A DNA stretch of 64,000 bases. Origin: Stomoxys calcitrans (Eukaryota; Arthropoda; Insecta; Diptera; Muscidae). Below are positions 32,421 through 44,371 of the stretch, piece after piece. The stretch is taken from assembly GCF_963082655.1 (NCBI RefSeq), contig NC_081553.1:206818935-206882934 (forward strand), given 5' to 3'. The position numbers and the translations under genes were made by a program. A model generated the notes under the pieces. The model was not told the origin of the DNA. It worked only from the letters and a program-made list of their open reading frames with translations, and ran no database searches. Within the stretch, counting starts at the first letter, position 1. Each line of letters starts with the position of its first letter.

Positions 32421-33872
32421 ACGGAGATTTTGTCTCATATTACAGAGTGGTGTCCGAATCACTTTCATTGTTATTGATGAGGGACCTTGTCTTTATAAAT
32501 GAATCTGAAGGGCTTGCAGAGCAGCGACTTCATGAATTAGAGAAGTTTTACATGACTGAAGACCTGTCATTATATCTTAAGAAACTAAAGCCAATCGCTA
32601 TCTTGTATGCTTTCTAAGGCCTTACGGATATAGACGAAGTCTCCTATTATCCTAGCGATTCACATTGTTTGCTTTGCTCTATCGGAAATCAATGACTCTT
32701 ATAATAAGACTTTATCAACATGTGCTCTCAGACCTTGTATAGCAAGTCCCTTTTCATTTTTTTTAAAGGCTCTGTTCTGAGTATTTGAATCTAAATCTCT
32801 TTAATTATAATTTGTTTTGTCCCTTTGATCCAATTAACAACATATCATCCTAAAGGAATTATGAACATTTTCTTCGATTCCTTTTCCCCTTAATTCTGGC
32901 TATAAAGACTTTCAGTTAACCTTCTAACATATTAACCCATCGACTACTTTTTCTTGTTCTGTCTATTTCCAGGAACACCGCTTATCTTGGATTAAGGACC
33001 ATCATCACCATCGCCATTATGCATTTCATGGTAATTAATTACTTCTACTTCATAAGCCATAAAGTGTCTGCTCTCACTATAAAAATTCTTTGGATTTGCT
33101 CTCTGCGTCAAAACAAAAAGCAAACCGGATAGAGATCAAAGGCAACAATATTGCTGAGTCAAAAACTAAAATTTCTTTGAGAGCCAAAGAAATTATTCCT
33201 TCAAAGATAAAAATACCCTCAACTAAACTGTCTCTGTGTGAGTGGCATGCTTGAGTACTATGCCTTCTCTTTCGCACTTTAGTCCATGGATCCTAGAATT
33301 GAATGAATTTAACAAAGTCAACATAAATTTTATTTAATTGCCTAAACTTCTACAATAATAATAATAAATGTTGAGCACAATTAGTCATGTGACCAAGGAT
33401 TCCTGGTCACAAACCCTTCGGTCATAAAGACTTTTGGCCACAAAGCCATGGCACAGCCAGAGGGGGCAAGCTGCTAGTATCTCGGGGACTACGCACTAAT
33501 GTCAGTGGTATCATGGCGCGCATATGTTAATAATTGCCACCATAAAATCTTTGAATATTATTTTTATGTGGTTTATGGGCCCAAAAATTGCTCAACTATG
33601 TTGTTGAGCAAAAGTCACCATTTATTATATATTTACCTCGGGCCTTTTACTATGTTTATATTAACGGCAGCATCATGATCATGAGCTGGAAGCGATGATA
33701 AGATTAAAAGCCTAAATCGAAAATAGTTGGCAAATTCCAGGGGACGTGGAAAAACGTCAAGGCCTAGAAAGGTTTACCATACATACATCATGTAAATCAT
33801 AAGATTAACTCAATATAAAGCAATGAGGGGGAAAAAGGACTAAATCGCATAATGACAGGAGAGTAGGAACAA
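32421..33872. other. Spacer with no recognised gene
   Basis: AT-rich. Small frames at 32387-32617 (+) and 33077-33277 (-) lack motifs. A GGTCACAAACCCTTCGGTCATAAAG.. block with CAAAGCCATGGCACAGCC lies at 33395-33460 and looks like a short internal repeat. Nothing else is supported. Confidence 0.45.
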
Positions 33873-36626
33873 GAACAAGTAAAAAGGCGTTAAGTTCGGC
33901 CAGGCCGAACTTTGGATACCCACCTCCTCGGGTAGATATGTAAACCACTTTTCATCAAAATCCGTTGATAATTGCATACCTTATGTCCCATAGCAGTCAT
34001 ATCGAAATATGTTGCGATTTGGACCAAATGGCAATAAGTACAGTAGTATTTAGTCCAAAGTACATAAGTACAGTAGCTATATCTCAAAATAAACCGATCA
34101 GAACCATATACGTTATAGATGTCGAAAAGCCTAACATAAGTCACTGTCTCAAATTTCAGTGAAATCGGACATTAAATGCGCCTTGTATGGGTCCAAAACC
34201 TTAAATCAAGAGATCGGTCTATATGACAGCTATATTCAAATCTCGAGCGATCTCTGCCAAATTGGAAAAGGACTTCGAAAAGCCTAACTAAACTCACTGT
34301 CTCAAATTTCAGCGACATCGGACAATAAAAGCACCCTTCATGAGCCCAAAACCTTAAATCGAGAGATCGGTCTATATGGAAGCTATATCCAAATCTGGAC
34401 CGATCTGAGCCAAATTGAAGAAGGACGTCGATGAGCCTAACTTAACTCAATGTCCCAAATCTCAGCGACATCGGACAATAAATGCGCCTTTTATGGGCCC
34501 AAAACCTTAAATCTAGAGATCGGTCTATATGACAGCTATATTCAAATCTCGAGCGATCTGTGCCATATTGCAGAAGCATAACAAGGGTCATAACTTAACT
34601 CACTGTCCCAAATTTCGGCGAAATCGGACATTAAATGCGCCTTTTATGGGTCCAAAACCTTAAATCTAGAGATCGGTCTATATGGCAGCTATATTCAAAT
34701 CTGGACCGATCTGTGCCATATTGCAGAAGCATAACAAGGGTCTTAACTTAACTCACTGTCCCAAATTTCGGCGAAATCGGACATTAAATGCGCCTTTATG
34801 GGCCCAAAACCTTAAATCTAGAGATCGGTCTATATGGCAGCTATATTCAAATCTCGAGCGATCCGTGCCATATTACAGAAGCATGACAAGGGTCTTAACT
34901 TAACTCACTGTCCCAAATTTCGGTGACATCGAACAATAAATGCGCCTTTTATGGGTCCAAAACCTTAAATCGAGAAATCGGTATATATGGCAGCTATATC
35001 CAAATCTGGGCCGGAGGATCGGTCTATATGGCAGCTATATCCAAATCTGGACCGATCTGTGCCATATTGCAGAAGTATGTCAAAGGGCTTAATTTAACTC
35101 ACTGTCCCAAATTTCGGCGAAATCGGACAATAAATGCGCCTTTTTTGGCCCCAAAACTTTAAATCGAGAAATCGGTCTATATGGCAGCTATATTTAAATC
35201 TGGACCGATCTGCGCCAAATTGACGAAAGATGTAGAAGGGCCTAAGACAACTCACTGTCCTACATTTCAGCAAAATCGGATAGTAAATGTGGCTTTTATG
35301 GGCCTAAGACCCTAAACCGGAGGATCGGTCTATATGGCAGCTATATTCAAATCTGGACCGATCTGTGCTATATTGCAGAAGTATATCAAGGGGCTTAATT
35401 TAACACACTGTTCTAAATTTCGGCGACATGGAACAGTAAATGCGCCCTTCATGGGTCCAAAACCTTAAATCGAGAAATCGGTCTATATGGCAGCTATATC
35501 CAAATCTGGGCCGATCTGGGCCAAATTAAAGAAAGATGTAGAAGGGCTTAAGACAACTCACTGACCCACAATTCAGCAAAATCGGATAATAAATGCGCAC
35601 TTCATGGGCCCAAAACCTTAAATCGAGAAATCGGTCTATATGGCAGCTATATTCAAATCTGGACCGATCTGAGCCAAATTAACAAAGGATATCGAAGGGC
35701 CTAAGACAGCTCATTGTCCTAAATCGGATCATAAATGTGGCTTTTATGGGCCTAAGACCCTAAATCGGTGGATCGGTCTATATGGCAGCTATATCCAAAT
35801 CTGTACCGATCTGAGCCAAATTAACAAAGGATGTCGAAGGGCAAAACATAACTCACTGTCCCAAGTTTCAGCAAAATAGGACAATAAATGTGACTTTTAT
35901 GGGCGTAAGACCATAAATCGGAAGATCGGTCTATATGGCAGCTATATCCAAATCTGGCCCGATCGGTGCCATATTGCAGAAGTATGTCAAAGGGCTTAAT
36001 TTAACTCACTGTCCCAAATTTCGGCGAAATCGGACAATAAATGCGCCTTTTTTGGCCCCAAAACTTTAAATCGAGAAATCGGTCTATATGGCAGCTATAT
36101 CCAAATCTTTACCGATCTGAGCCAAATTGACGAAGAATATCAAAGGGCCTAAGACAACTCACTGTCCCAAGTTTCATTAAAATCAGATAATAAATGTGGC
36201 TTTTATGGGTCTAAGACCCTAAACCGGAGGATCGGTCTATATGGCAGCTATATCCAAATCTGAAGCGATCTGGGCCAAATTGACCAAGGACGTCGAAGGT
36301 CCTAACGTAACACACTGTCCCACATTTCAACAAAATGGGATAATAAATGTGGCTTTTATGGGCCTAAGACCCTAAATCGGCGGATCGGTCTATATGGGGG
36401 CTATATCAAGATATAGTCCGATATAGCCCATCTTCCAACTTTACCTGCTTGTGAACAAAAAAAGAATCTGTTGAAAGTTTCAGTTCAATATCTCTGTTTT
36501 TAAAGACTGTAGCGTGATTTCAACAGACAGACGGACAGAGGGACGGACATGAGTAGATCGCACTTTACAGGGTCGGAAATGGATATTTCGATGTGTTGCA
36601 AACAGAAAATCGGTGCTAGGTATAAC
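33873..36626 (-). mobile_element. HINE type 2, longest array in the window
   Basis: Left end: AACAAGTAAAAAGGCGTTAAG, hairpin TTCGGCCAGGCCGAA (33895-33909) and GGATACCCACCTCCTCGGG. The core contains about fifteen monomers (GATCGGTCTATATGGCAGC at intervals near 153 bp from 34201 to 36382, some shortened), so the whole is about 2.75 kb. Right end: CAGACGGACAGAGGGACGGAC microsatellite at 36529-36549 and a decayed 5' end at 36590-36626. Confidence 0.85.
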
Positions 36627-37552
36627 AAGTAAGAGCGCCCGGCCGAACTTAGCACGAACTTATATACCCTCCACCATGGAGGGTATATAAGATTCTTTGT
36701 GCAGTATCTCTTTTAGGCAAACAAATAATAATGAATATGAGCGGAGGAGGAGGTGGAGTTTTATCAAGTTATAGTCCAATTCGGGGCTCAAGAAGCAAAA
36801 TCGAGAGATCGGTTTATATGGAAGCTGTGTTAAGCTATAGATCGATTCATACCATATTGCACACGTATGTTAGATGAGAATTGCGCCCTCTAGAGGCTCA
36901 AGAAGTCAACACCCAAGATCGGTTTATATGGCAGCTATATCAGGTTATGGAACGATTTGAACCATACTTGGCACAGTTGTTAGATATCATAACAAAACAC
37001 GTCGTGCAAAATTTCATTGACCCAAGATCGGTTTATATGGCAGGTATATCAAAACATGAACCGATATGGCCCATTCGTAATACCACCCGACATACACTAA
37101 TAAGAAGTATTTGTGCAAAATTTCTAGCGGCTAGCTTTACTCCTTCGAAAGTTAGCGTGCTTTCGACAGACAGACGGACGGACAGACGGACGGACAGACG
37201 GACGGACAGACGGACGGACAGACGGACAGACGGACGGACAGACGGACGGACGGACAGACGGACAGACGGACGGACAGACGGACGGACAGACGGACGGACA
37301 GACGGACGGACAGACGGACGGACAGACGGACGGACAGACGGACGGACGGACGGACAGACGGACGGACAGACGGACGGACAGACGACGGACGGACAGACGG
37401 ACGGACAGACGGACGGACATGGCTAAGTCGACATAAAATGTCGCGACGATCAAGAATATATATACTTTATGGGGTCTCAGACGAATATTTCGAGTAGTTA
37501 CAAACAGAATGACGGAATTAGTTTACCCCCAATCCTATGGTGGAGGGTATAA
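36627..37552 (-). mobile_element. HINE type 1, short core and expanded microsatellite
   Basis: The 3' end abuts the previous HINE directly: ACAAGTAAGAGCGCCCGGCCGAAC. A palindrome, TTATATACCCTCCACCATGG/AGGGTATATAA, follows at 36660-36690. Only about two monomers remain. The GACAGACGGACG microsatellite is expanded to about 255 bp (37167-37420). The 5' end is CCTATGGTGGAGGGTATA at 37532-37552. Confidence 0.8.
37167..37420. repeat. Expanded GACAGACGGACG microsatellite
   Basis: Imperfect 8-, 12- and 16-bp units of GACA/GACG run for about 255 bp; other HINE copies have only 25-55 bp here. It creates artificial Thr-Asp-Gly-Arg and Ser-Val-Cys-Pro repeat frames on both strands (36881-37426 and 37124-37453), which should not be annotated as proteins. 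Confidence 0.9.
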
Positions 37553-37937
37553 AAATGCTCCTTTTATAGGTTCATTACACCATATCGGGAGAACGGTCTA
37601 TATGGCAGCTATATCCAAATATGGTTCGATCTGGACCACATTTGACAGGAATGGGTCTACAACACACTGTGCCAAATTTCATAGAATTCGGTTAATAAAT
37701 GAATCTTTTGTGGCCTCAATAACCTATATCGGGAGATCGGGCGGTCGGCCTATAGGGCAGCTATATCCAAATATAGACCGATCTGAACCACATCTGACAG
37801 AAAAGGGTAGGGGGTCTACCAGAACTCACTGTGCCGAATTTCATCGAAATTGGCCAATGACCAATTTATTGCCTCACGATTTTAGTTGAATTCAGATATG
37901 GCTGAAATTTGCACGCAGTGTTCTGTTAAATTATCTA

Positions 37938-38175
37938 TGGGTTGCCCAAAAAGTAATTGCGGATTTTTTAAAAGAAAGTAAATGCATTTTTAATAAGACT
38001 TAGAATGAACTTTAATCAAATATACTTTTTTTACACTTTTTTTCTAAAGCAAGCTAAAAGTAACAGTTGATAACTGACAGAAGAAAGAATGCAATGACAG
38101 AGTCATAAGCTGTGAAAAAATTTGTCAACGTCGACTATATGAATTAATTACGCAATTACTTTTTGGGCAACCCAA
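37938..38175 (+). mobile_element. Mariner MITE, copy 3
   Basis: Ends TGGGTTGCCCAAAAAGTAAT and GCAATTACTTTTTGGGCAACCCAA with flanking TA at 37936-37937 and 38176-38177. Near the right end GAATTAATTACGC replaces the usual GAAAAATCCGC. Confidence 0.9.
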
Positions 38176-38502
38176 TATATCCAAATATAGTCCGATCTGA
38201 ACCACATCTCACAGAAAAGGGTAGGGGTCTACCAGGACTCACTGTGCCGAATATCATCGAAATTGGCCAATGAACAATTTATTGCCTCAAGACGCAGTCT
38301 GCACGCAGTTTTTTTCTAATAGCCGTGCCAGTTTCGGTTTTAGTCGGTCAATAACCTGATATAGCTCCCATATAAACCTATCCATTTTGACATTTTTAGC
38401 CCTTGCAATTCGCTTAATTTGGCCGTAATTTTGCAAGTAGTGTTTTGTTAGAACTTTTAACATTCACGATAAGAATTGTTCAAATGTCTATAATCTGATA
38501 TA

Positions 38503-38735
38503 TTGGGCTGCCCAAAAAGTAATTGCGGATTTTTTTAAAAGAAAGTAAATTCAATTTTGATAAAACTTAGAATGAACTTTAATCAAATATACTTTTTTTA
38601 CACTTTTTTTCTAAAGCAAGCTAAAAGTAACAGCTGATAACTGACAGAAGAAAGAATGCAATTATAGAGTCACAAGCTGTGAAAAAATTTGTTAACGCCG
38701 ACTATATGAAAAATCCGCAATTACTTTTTGGGCAA
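38503..38735 (+). mobile_element. Mariner MITE, copy 4
   Basis: Left end TTGGGCTGCCCAAAAAG; right end CTTTTTGGGCAA directly followed by TA, so the final CCCAA is missing. Flanking TA at 38501-38502 and 38736-38737 lies inside a HINE monomer (TCTGATA | TAGTTGCCATAT). Confidence 0.9.
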
Positions 38736-38870
38736 TAGTTGCCATATAAACTGATCTCCGGACTGGATTTCTGCGGCCCCTAGAATCTTAAATTTTTAAC
38801 TGGTTTGGCAGATTGGTACATGGGGTAAAACTTGCCTTTCAACTAACTTCATTATTAAAATTAATCCATT

Positions 38871-39660
38871 TAATCAAAATTGTTAATTACAGCTACCAAT
38901 AAAATTGTTGTGCTTCCTTGTGGCCTCAAAAAAATACTTAACCACATTCATGGCTTATAGTTTACCCCAGTTTATATACAATCACCATACTTAAGAGGAA
39001 ATTTCCTTAAACCTTCAATTCGGTAAGGTGTCTGAGAAGCATTGAGAGAACATTGAGCAACTTTTTACCAAGTCTCATAATAGCAAAACATTTGAAGATT
39101 CATCGCATCACAAGTGGAAATTTGCCTTCCAATAAGAATGCAACTTTTCAAAATAAGAAAGTGGCCCTCTTCCCCTGCCCCAGTCAACGCTTCAAGCAAA
39201 ACAAATTCCCGGAAACACTTTTTGTATGGGCAAAAAGAAAAAAACCAATATTATCCCTAAGGAGATTTGTGACTCCACCTCGTCCTCAACCTCACCCTCA
39301 CCCTCCACTCTTCCAAACACAAGCTGGAGGCCAGAGTGGCAGAGAAAAAGTTTTTACAATAAAATCAATAGCATTTTTTTTTTTCTCTCTCTTCTCGTGC
39401 CTCACTGTTGATGTGTTTAAGTAGTGTTGCTTGACACGTTTAATACTCTGTAAACAACTTGACACAATGGAAATGTCTTTGACATACTTTCCTTCTATGG
39501 CAGCAAAGCAAGCAAGTCAGTCTGTCAGCCATTCGGCGCTAGTCATGAAAACTGAATATAATAATAATAATAATCATTCGTCCAAAGTATTGGCAAGATT
39601 TAGGAGAGGCTCAAATCAAGACTGAGGAAGCTATTTTATTGGGCCTTATTGCAAGGAGGC
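38871..39660. other. Spacer with no recognised gene
   Basis: The 123-codon frame at 39053-39424 (+) is Lys/Pro-rich and ends in Phe/Ser runs caused by the T-rich stretch at 39367-39390. No motif. An (AAT)n stretch lies at 39556-39572. Confidence 0.45.
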
Positions 39661-39662
39661 AT

Positions 39663-40090
39663 GTTATGATGGATTTTTTATACCCTACAGCGTGGGTTAT
39701 CCCCTGCTAATGCTGGCGCCATTTGTGAGGTACTATGCCAAGTTAAAACTTCTCCCCAAAGTGGCATCGCACTGCGGCACAACGTTCGGACTTGGCTATA
39801 AGGAGGCCCCTTATCATTGAGCTTAAAATTTTAATCGGACTGTACTCAGTTATAGGTGAAAAGTTTGCCCCAGTTCCTTGGGGGAATGTTCATGGGCAAA
39901 TTTTCATTTCACCACCACTGTGCTACAGGGTATTATAACTTTGTGCTTTTGTATGTAATGCTGAGTAGGAGATGAGGTAGACCCATAGATAAGTATACTG
40001 AACGGCTTAGAATCACTTCCTGATTCGATTTAGCCATGTCCGTCCGTCTGTCTGTCTGTTAAAATCACGCAACAGTTTTTAAGCTGAAAC
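39663..40090 (+). mobile_element. Outer HINE-like element, left part, with conserved repeat
   Basis: Begins TTTTTTATACCCTACAGCG. It contains a block (39730-39905: CCAAGTTAAAACTTCTCCCC, CGCACTGCGGCACAACG, AGGAGGCCCCTTATCATTGA) that looks like an independent dispersed repeat. Then comes a second TATACCC-type region, CACCACTGTGCTACAGGGTAT, and the microsatellite TCCGTCCGTCTGTCTGTCTG at 40040-40059. The element continues at 41595 after the inner HINE. Confidence 0.55.
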
Positions 40091-41594
40091 TTTGCTGCCA
40101 TCATAGGATGGGGGGTATACTAATTTCGTAATTCTGTTTGTAACTACTCGAAATATTCGTCTGAGACCCCATAAAGTATATATATTCTTGATCGTCGCGA
40201 AATTTTATGTCGATCTAGCCATGTCCGTCCGTCTGTCCGTCCGTCCGTCCGTCTGTCTGTCTGTCTGTCGAAAGCACGCTAACTTCCGAAGGAGTAGAGC
40301 TAGCCGCTTGAAATTTTGCACAAATACTTCTTATTAGTGTAGGTCGGTTGGTATTGTAAATGGACCATATCGGTCCATGTTTTGATATAGCTGCCATATA
40401 AACCGATCTTGGGTTTTGACTTCTTGAACCTCTAGAAGGCGCAAATCTTATCCGATTGGAATGAAATTTTGCACGACGTATTTTGTTATGATATCCAACA
40501 ATTCTGCCAAGTATGGTTCAAATCGGTTCATAACCTGATATAGCTGCCATATAAACCGATCTTGGGTCTTGACTTCTTGAGCCTCTAGAGTGTGCAATTC
40601 TTATCTGATTTGAGTGAAATTTTGCACGACGTGTTTTGGTACGATATCCAACAAATGTGCCAAGTATGGTTAAAATCGGTCTATAACCTGATATAGCTGC
40701 CATATAAACCGATCTTGGGTCTTGAATTCTTGAACCTCTAGAAGGCGCAAATCTTATCCGATTGGAATGAAATTTTGTACGACGTATTTTGTTATGATAT
40801 CCAACAACTGTGCCAAGTATGGTTCAAATCGGTTCATAATCTGGTATAGCTGTCATATAAACCGATCTGGGGTCTTGATTTCTTGAGCCTCTAGAGGGCG
40901 CAATTCTTATCCGATTTAACTGAAATTTTGCACGTAGTGTTTTGGCATTACTTTAAACAATTGTGCTAAGTATGATTTCAATCGGTTCATAATCTGGTAT
41001 AGCTGTCATATAAACCGATCTTGGATTTTGACTTCTTGAGCCAATTGAGCGCGCAATTCTCATCCGATTTGGCTGAAATTTTGCATGAGGTGTTTTGTTA
41101 TGACTTCCAATAACTGTGCTAAGTATGGCGTAAATCGATATAGAACCTGATATAGCTGCCATATAAACCGATCTGGGATCTTGACTTCTTGAACCTCTAG
41201 AGGGCGCAATTCTCATCCGATTTGGCTGAAATTTTGTACAAGGGCTTCTCTCGTGACCTTCAACATACGTGTCTAGTATGGTCTGAATCGATCAATAGCT
41301 TGATACAGCTCTTATATAAACCTGTCTCCCGATTTTGCTTCTTTAGCCCCTACAAGGCGCAATTTTTATCCGAATGAACTGAAATATTACACAATGACTT
41401 CTACAATATTCAGCATTCATTTATGGTTCGAATCGGACTATAACTTGATATAGCTCCAATAGGATAACAGTTCTTATTGAATATTCTATGTTTGTCTAAA
41501 AAGAGATACCGCGCATAGAACTCTACAAATGCGATCAATGGTGGAGGGTATATAAGATTCGGCCCGGCCGAACTTAGCACGCTCTTACTTGTTT
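40091..41594 (+). mobile_element. HINE type 1 nested in another HINE
   Basis: The 5' end is slightly short (CCATCATAGGATGGGGGGTAT). The microsatellite is at 40224-40270. Seven monomers with AGCTGCCATATAAACCGATCTTGGG follow. The 3' end is AATGGTGGAGGGTATATAAG, hairpin TTCGGCCCGGCCGAA (41558-41572) and CTTACTTGTTT. The flanks GCTGAAACTTTGC | and | ATCCATAGGCAGGTTAAG are parts of one element, seen uninterrupted at 41815-41860. Confidence 0.82.
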
Positions 41595-42232
41595 ATCCAT
41601 AGGCAGGTTAAGTTCGAAGGTGGGCTACATCAGACTATATCTTGATATAGCCCCCATATAGACCGATCTGCCAATTTAAGGTTATAGGCCATAAAATCCT
41701 CATTTATTATCCGATTTTGGTGAATTTTTTTTTTTTTTTGCGGTAAAAATCTAAGATGGTCTAGCCATGTCCGTCCGTCTGTCTGTCTATTAAAATCACG
41801 CAACAGTTTTTAAGCTGAAACTTTGCACAGATTCTTTTGCTTTTGTCCAAAGGCAAGTTAAGTTTGAAGATGATCTATATCGGACTATATCTTTATATAG
41901 CCCCCCATATACACCGATCTGCCGATTTAAGGTAGAAGGTCCTTTAAGCCACATTAATCATAGGATCTCGCTGAAATTTCCGACAGTTTGTTGTTCTAGG
42001 CGTCTCGATATCCATGTTTAATACGGCCCAGATCGGCTCGGATTTGGATATATCGATCTCTCGATTTAAGGTCTTGTATTATCTGATTTCTCTGAAATTT
42101 AGGACAATGAGTTACGCAATCCTTGTTGCTCGATATCATTGTTCAATTTGGGTCAGATCGGTCCAGATTTGGATGTAGCTGCCATAAATACCGATCTCTC
42201 GATTTTAAGTTTTGTGCCTATAAAAGGTGCAT
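41595..42232 (+). mobile_element. Outer HINE-like element, right part, plus repeat of its start
   Basis: Type 2 monomers continue from ATAGGCAGGTTAAGTTCGAAG. At 41729-41800 a T run and the microsatellite block (GTCCGTCCGTCTGTCTG) occur again with the same downstream sequence as 40040-40090, showing a second, overlapping element. Decayed monomers run to 42232. Confidence 0.6.
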
Positions 42233-43081
42233 TAGGATGAGGGTATACTAATTTCATCATTCTATTTGTAACTCCCCGAAATATTGGTATGAAACCCCAT
42301 AAAGTCCGTCTGTCCGTCCGCCTGTCTTTCGAAATCAAGGTTGGGATTGTTAAAGGGCCATATCCAGGGTCCACGTTTTGATATAGCTGCCGAACTTGGA
42401 TTTTGACTTGTTGAGCCACTAGAGCGCGCAATTCTTATCCGATTTGGATAAGGTTTTAGACCGATTAGAAGAGTGGTTGAAATCGGTCTAAAACCTCATA
42501 TAGCTGTCATATAAACCGATCTGGGGTCTCGACTTCTTAAGTCTCTAGAGGTCGCAATTCTTATCCGATTTGGCTGAATTTTTGCACGAGGTGTTTTGTT
42601 ATGATATCCAACAACTGTGCCAAGTATGGTTCAAATCGGTTCATAACCTGATATAGCTGTCATATAAACTTGGGTCTTGACTTCTTGAGCCTGTAGAGGT
42701 CGCAATTCTTATCCGATTTGCCTGAAATTTTGTACGACGGATTCTCTCATGACCATCACCATACGTGTTTATTATGGTCTGAATCGGTCTATAGCCCGAT
42801 ACAGCTCCCATATAAATCGATCTCTCTATTTTACTTCTTGGGCCCCCAAAGGGCGCAATTCTTATTCGAATTGGCTGACATTTTACACAGGTCTCCAACA
42901 TATAATTTAAATGTGGTCCAAACCGGACCATATCTTGATATCGCTCTAATAGCAGAGCAAATCTTTTCCTTTATCCTGTTTTGCCTAAGAAGAGATGCCG
43001 GGAAAAGAACTCGACAAATGCGATCCATGGTGGAGGGTATATAAGATTCGGCCCGGCCGAACTTAGCACGCTTTTACTTGT
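42233..43081 (+). mobile_element. HINE type 1, internally deleted
   Basis: Starts AGGATGAGGGTATACTAATTTC. The microsatellite is short (42305-42332). Few monomers remain. The 3' end is complete: CCATGGTGGAGGGTATATAAG, hairpin TTCGGCCCGGCCGAA (43047-43061), CTTTTACTTGTTT. A T run of about 18 follows at 43079-43096. Confidence 0.8.
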
Positions 43082-43097
43082 TTTTTTTTTTTTTTTA

Positions 43098-44371
43098 ATT
43101 CGGCCCAGAACCGTACTGATTTGGATATAGCTGCCATATAGAACGTTCTCTCGATTTAAGGTCTTGGGCCTATAAAAGCCGCATTTAATGTCCGATTTCG
43201 CTGAAATTTGGAACAGTGAGTTGTGTTAGGTCCCTCGAAACTTTTGTTTAATTTGGACCAGATTGGTCTAGATTTGGATATAGCTGGCATATAGACCGAT
43301 CTCTCGATTTAAGGTCTTGGGCCCATTAAAGGCGCATGTATTATCCGATTTCCTTGAAATTTGGGATAGCGAGTTGTGTTATGCCACTCGACATTTTTTT
43401 TTTTTAATTTGGCCCAGATTGGTTTGGATTTGGATATAACTGCCATTTAGAATAATATCTCGATTTAAGGTCTGGGGCTAAAAAAGCAGTAGTTTTTTCC
43501 GATTTGGCTGAAATTTGGGACAGTGTGTTGTGTTAGGTCCATCGACATTTTTGTTGAATTTGACCCAGATCGGCCCGTATTTTGATATAGCTGCCATATA
43601 GACCGATTTTTCGATTTAAGGTCTTGGATCTATAAAAGGCTTATTTATTGTCCGATTTCGCTGAAATTTGGGATGGTAAGCTGTGTTAGGCCCCTCGACA
43701 TTTTTGTTAAATTTGGTTCAGATTTGGAGCTGCCATAAAAACCCATCTACAATAGTTGTGGTAGATACCTTGACATCCCTGTATAATATGACACAGATTG
43801 GTCCAGATTTGGATAGAGCTGTCATGTATACCGAACTCTCGATTTAATACTTTGGGCCCATAAAAGTTGAATTTATTAACTGATTTCGCTGAAATCAAAG
43901 TTGTGCCACAGATGCCTATCTATAATTAATACGACCCGGATCGGTTCAGATTTGGATATATCTGCCACATATACCCATCTCCCAATCTAAGGTTTTAGGT
44001 TCATACAAGTTCAAGTTATTTGCTGATTTCGCAGTGTGAGGCCCGTCGATATTTGTACCGAGTATGGTCAATATCGGGACATATTTGATTATGGTTGCCA
44101 CATATACTGATCTTTCGAATTGAATTCATGGGATCATAAAAGCAGGATTTATTACCCGATTTCACTGAAATTTGGTACAGTGTGCTGTGTTCGATATGGC
44201 CCATTTCTTTCCTCGTTTGTGGCGAATATAATCTGGATCGGTCACCTGATTAAAAGTCTAGGGGCCACAAAAGGCGGATTTACTACTCGATTTCGCAGAA
44301 TTTTGTTACATGTAGATGTATTAGACCCATACATATTCTGACTATACTTTAGATCGGACTATATTTTTGGT
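43098..44371 (+). mobile_element. Type 2 HINE monomer array without ends
   Basis: Units with GGATATAGCTGCCATATAGACC, TAAGGTCTTGGGCC and GTGAGTTGTGTTAGG recur about every 150 bp from 43120 to 44340, increasingly diverged to the right. Neither hairpin nor microsatellite is present. Confidence 0.7.

Larger units (their letters stand above)
37553..38870 (-). mobile_element. HINE-like monomers split by two MITEs
   Basis: Monomers of a third variant (GGGAGAACGGTCTATATGGCAG at 37580 and GGAGATCGGGCGGTCGGCC at 37729, with CACACTGTGCCAAATTTCAT) fill 37553-37937. MITEs occupy 37938-38175 and 38503-38735, and monomer sequence continues between and after them (CAACCTGATATAGCTCCCATATAAA near 38349). Neither terminal hairpin is present. 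Confidence 0.65.

Noticed and set aside
36881..37453. Long TDGRTDRR and SVCPSVCP open frames on both strands
   Set aside because: They are translations of the expanded GACA/GACG microsatellite.
39053..39424. 123-codon frame (+)
   Set aside because: Lys/Pro-rich then Phe/Ser from a T tract; no motif or conserved feature.
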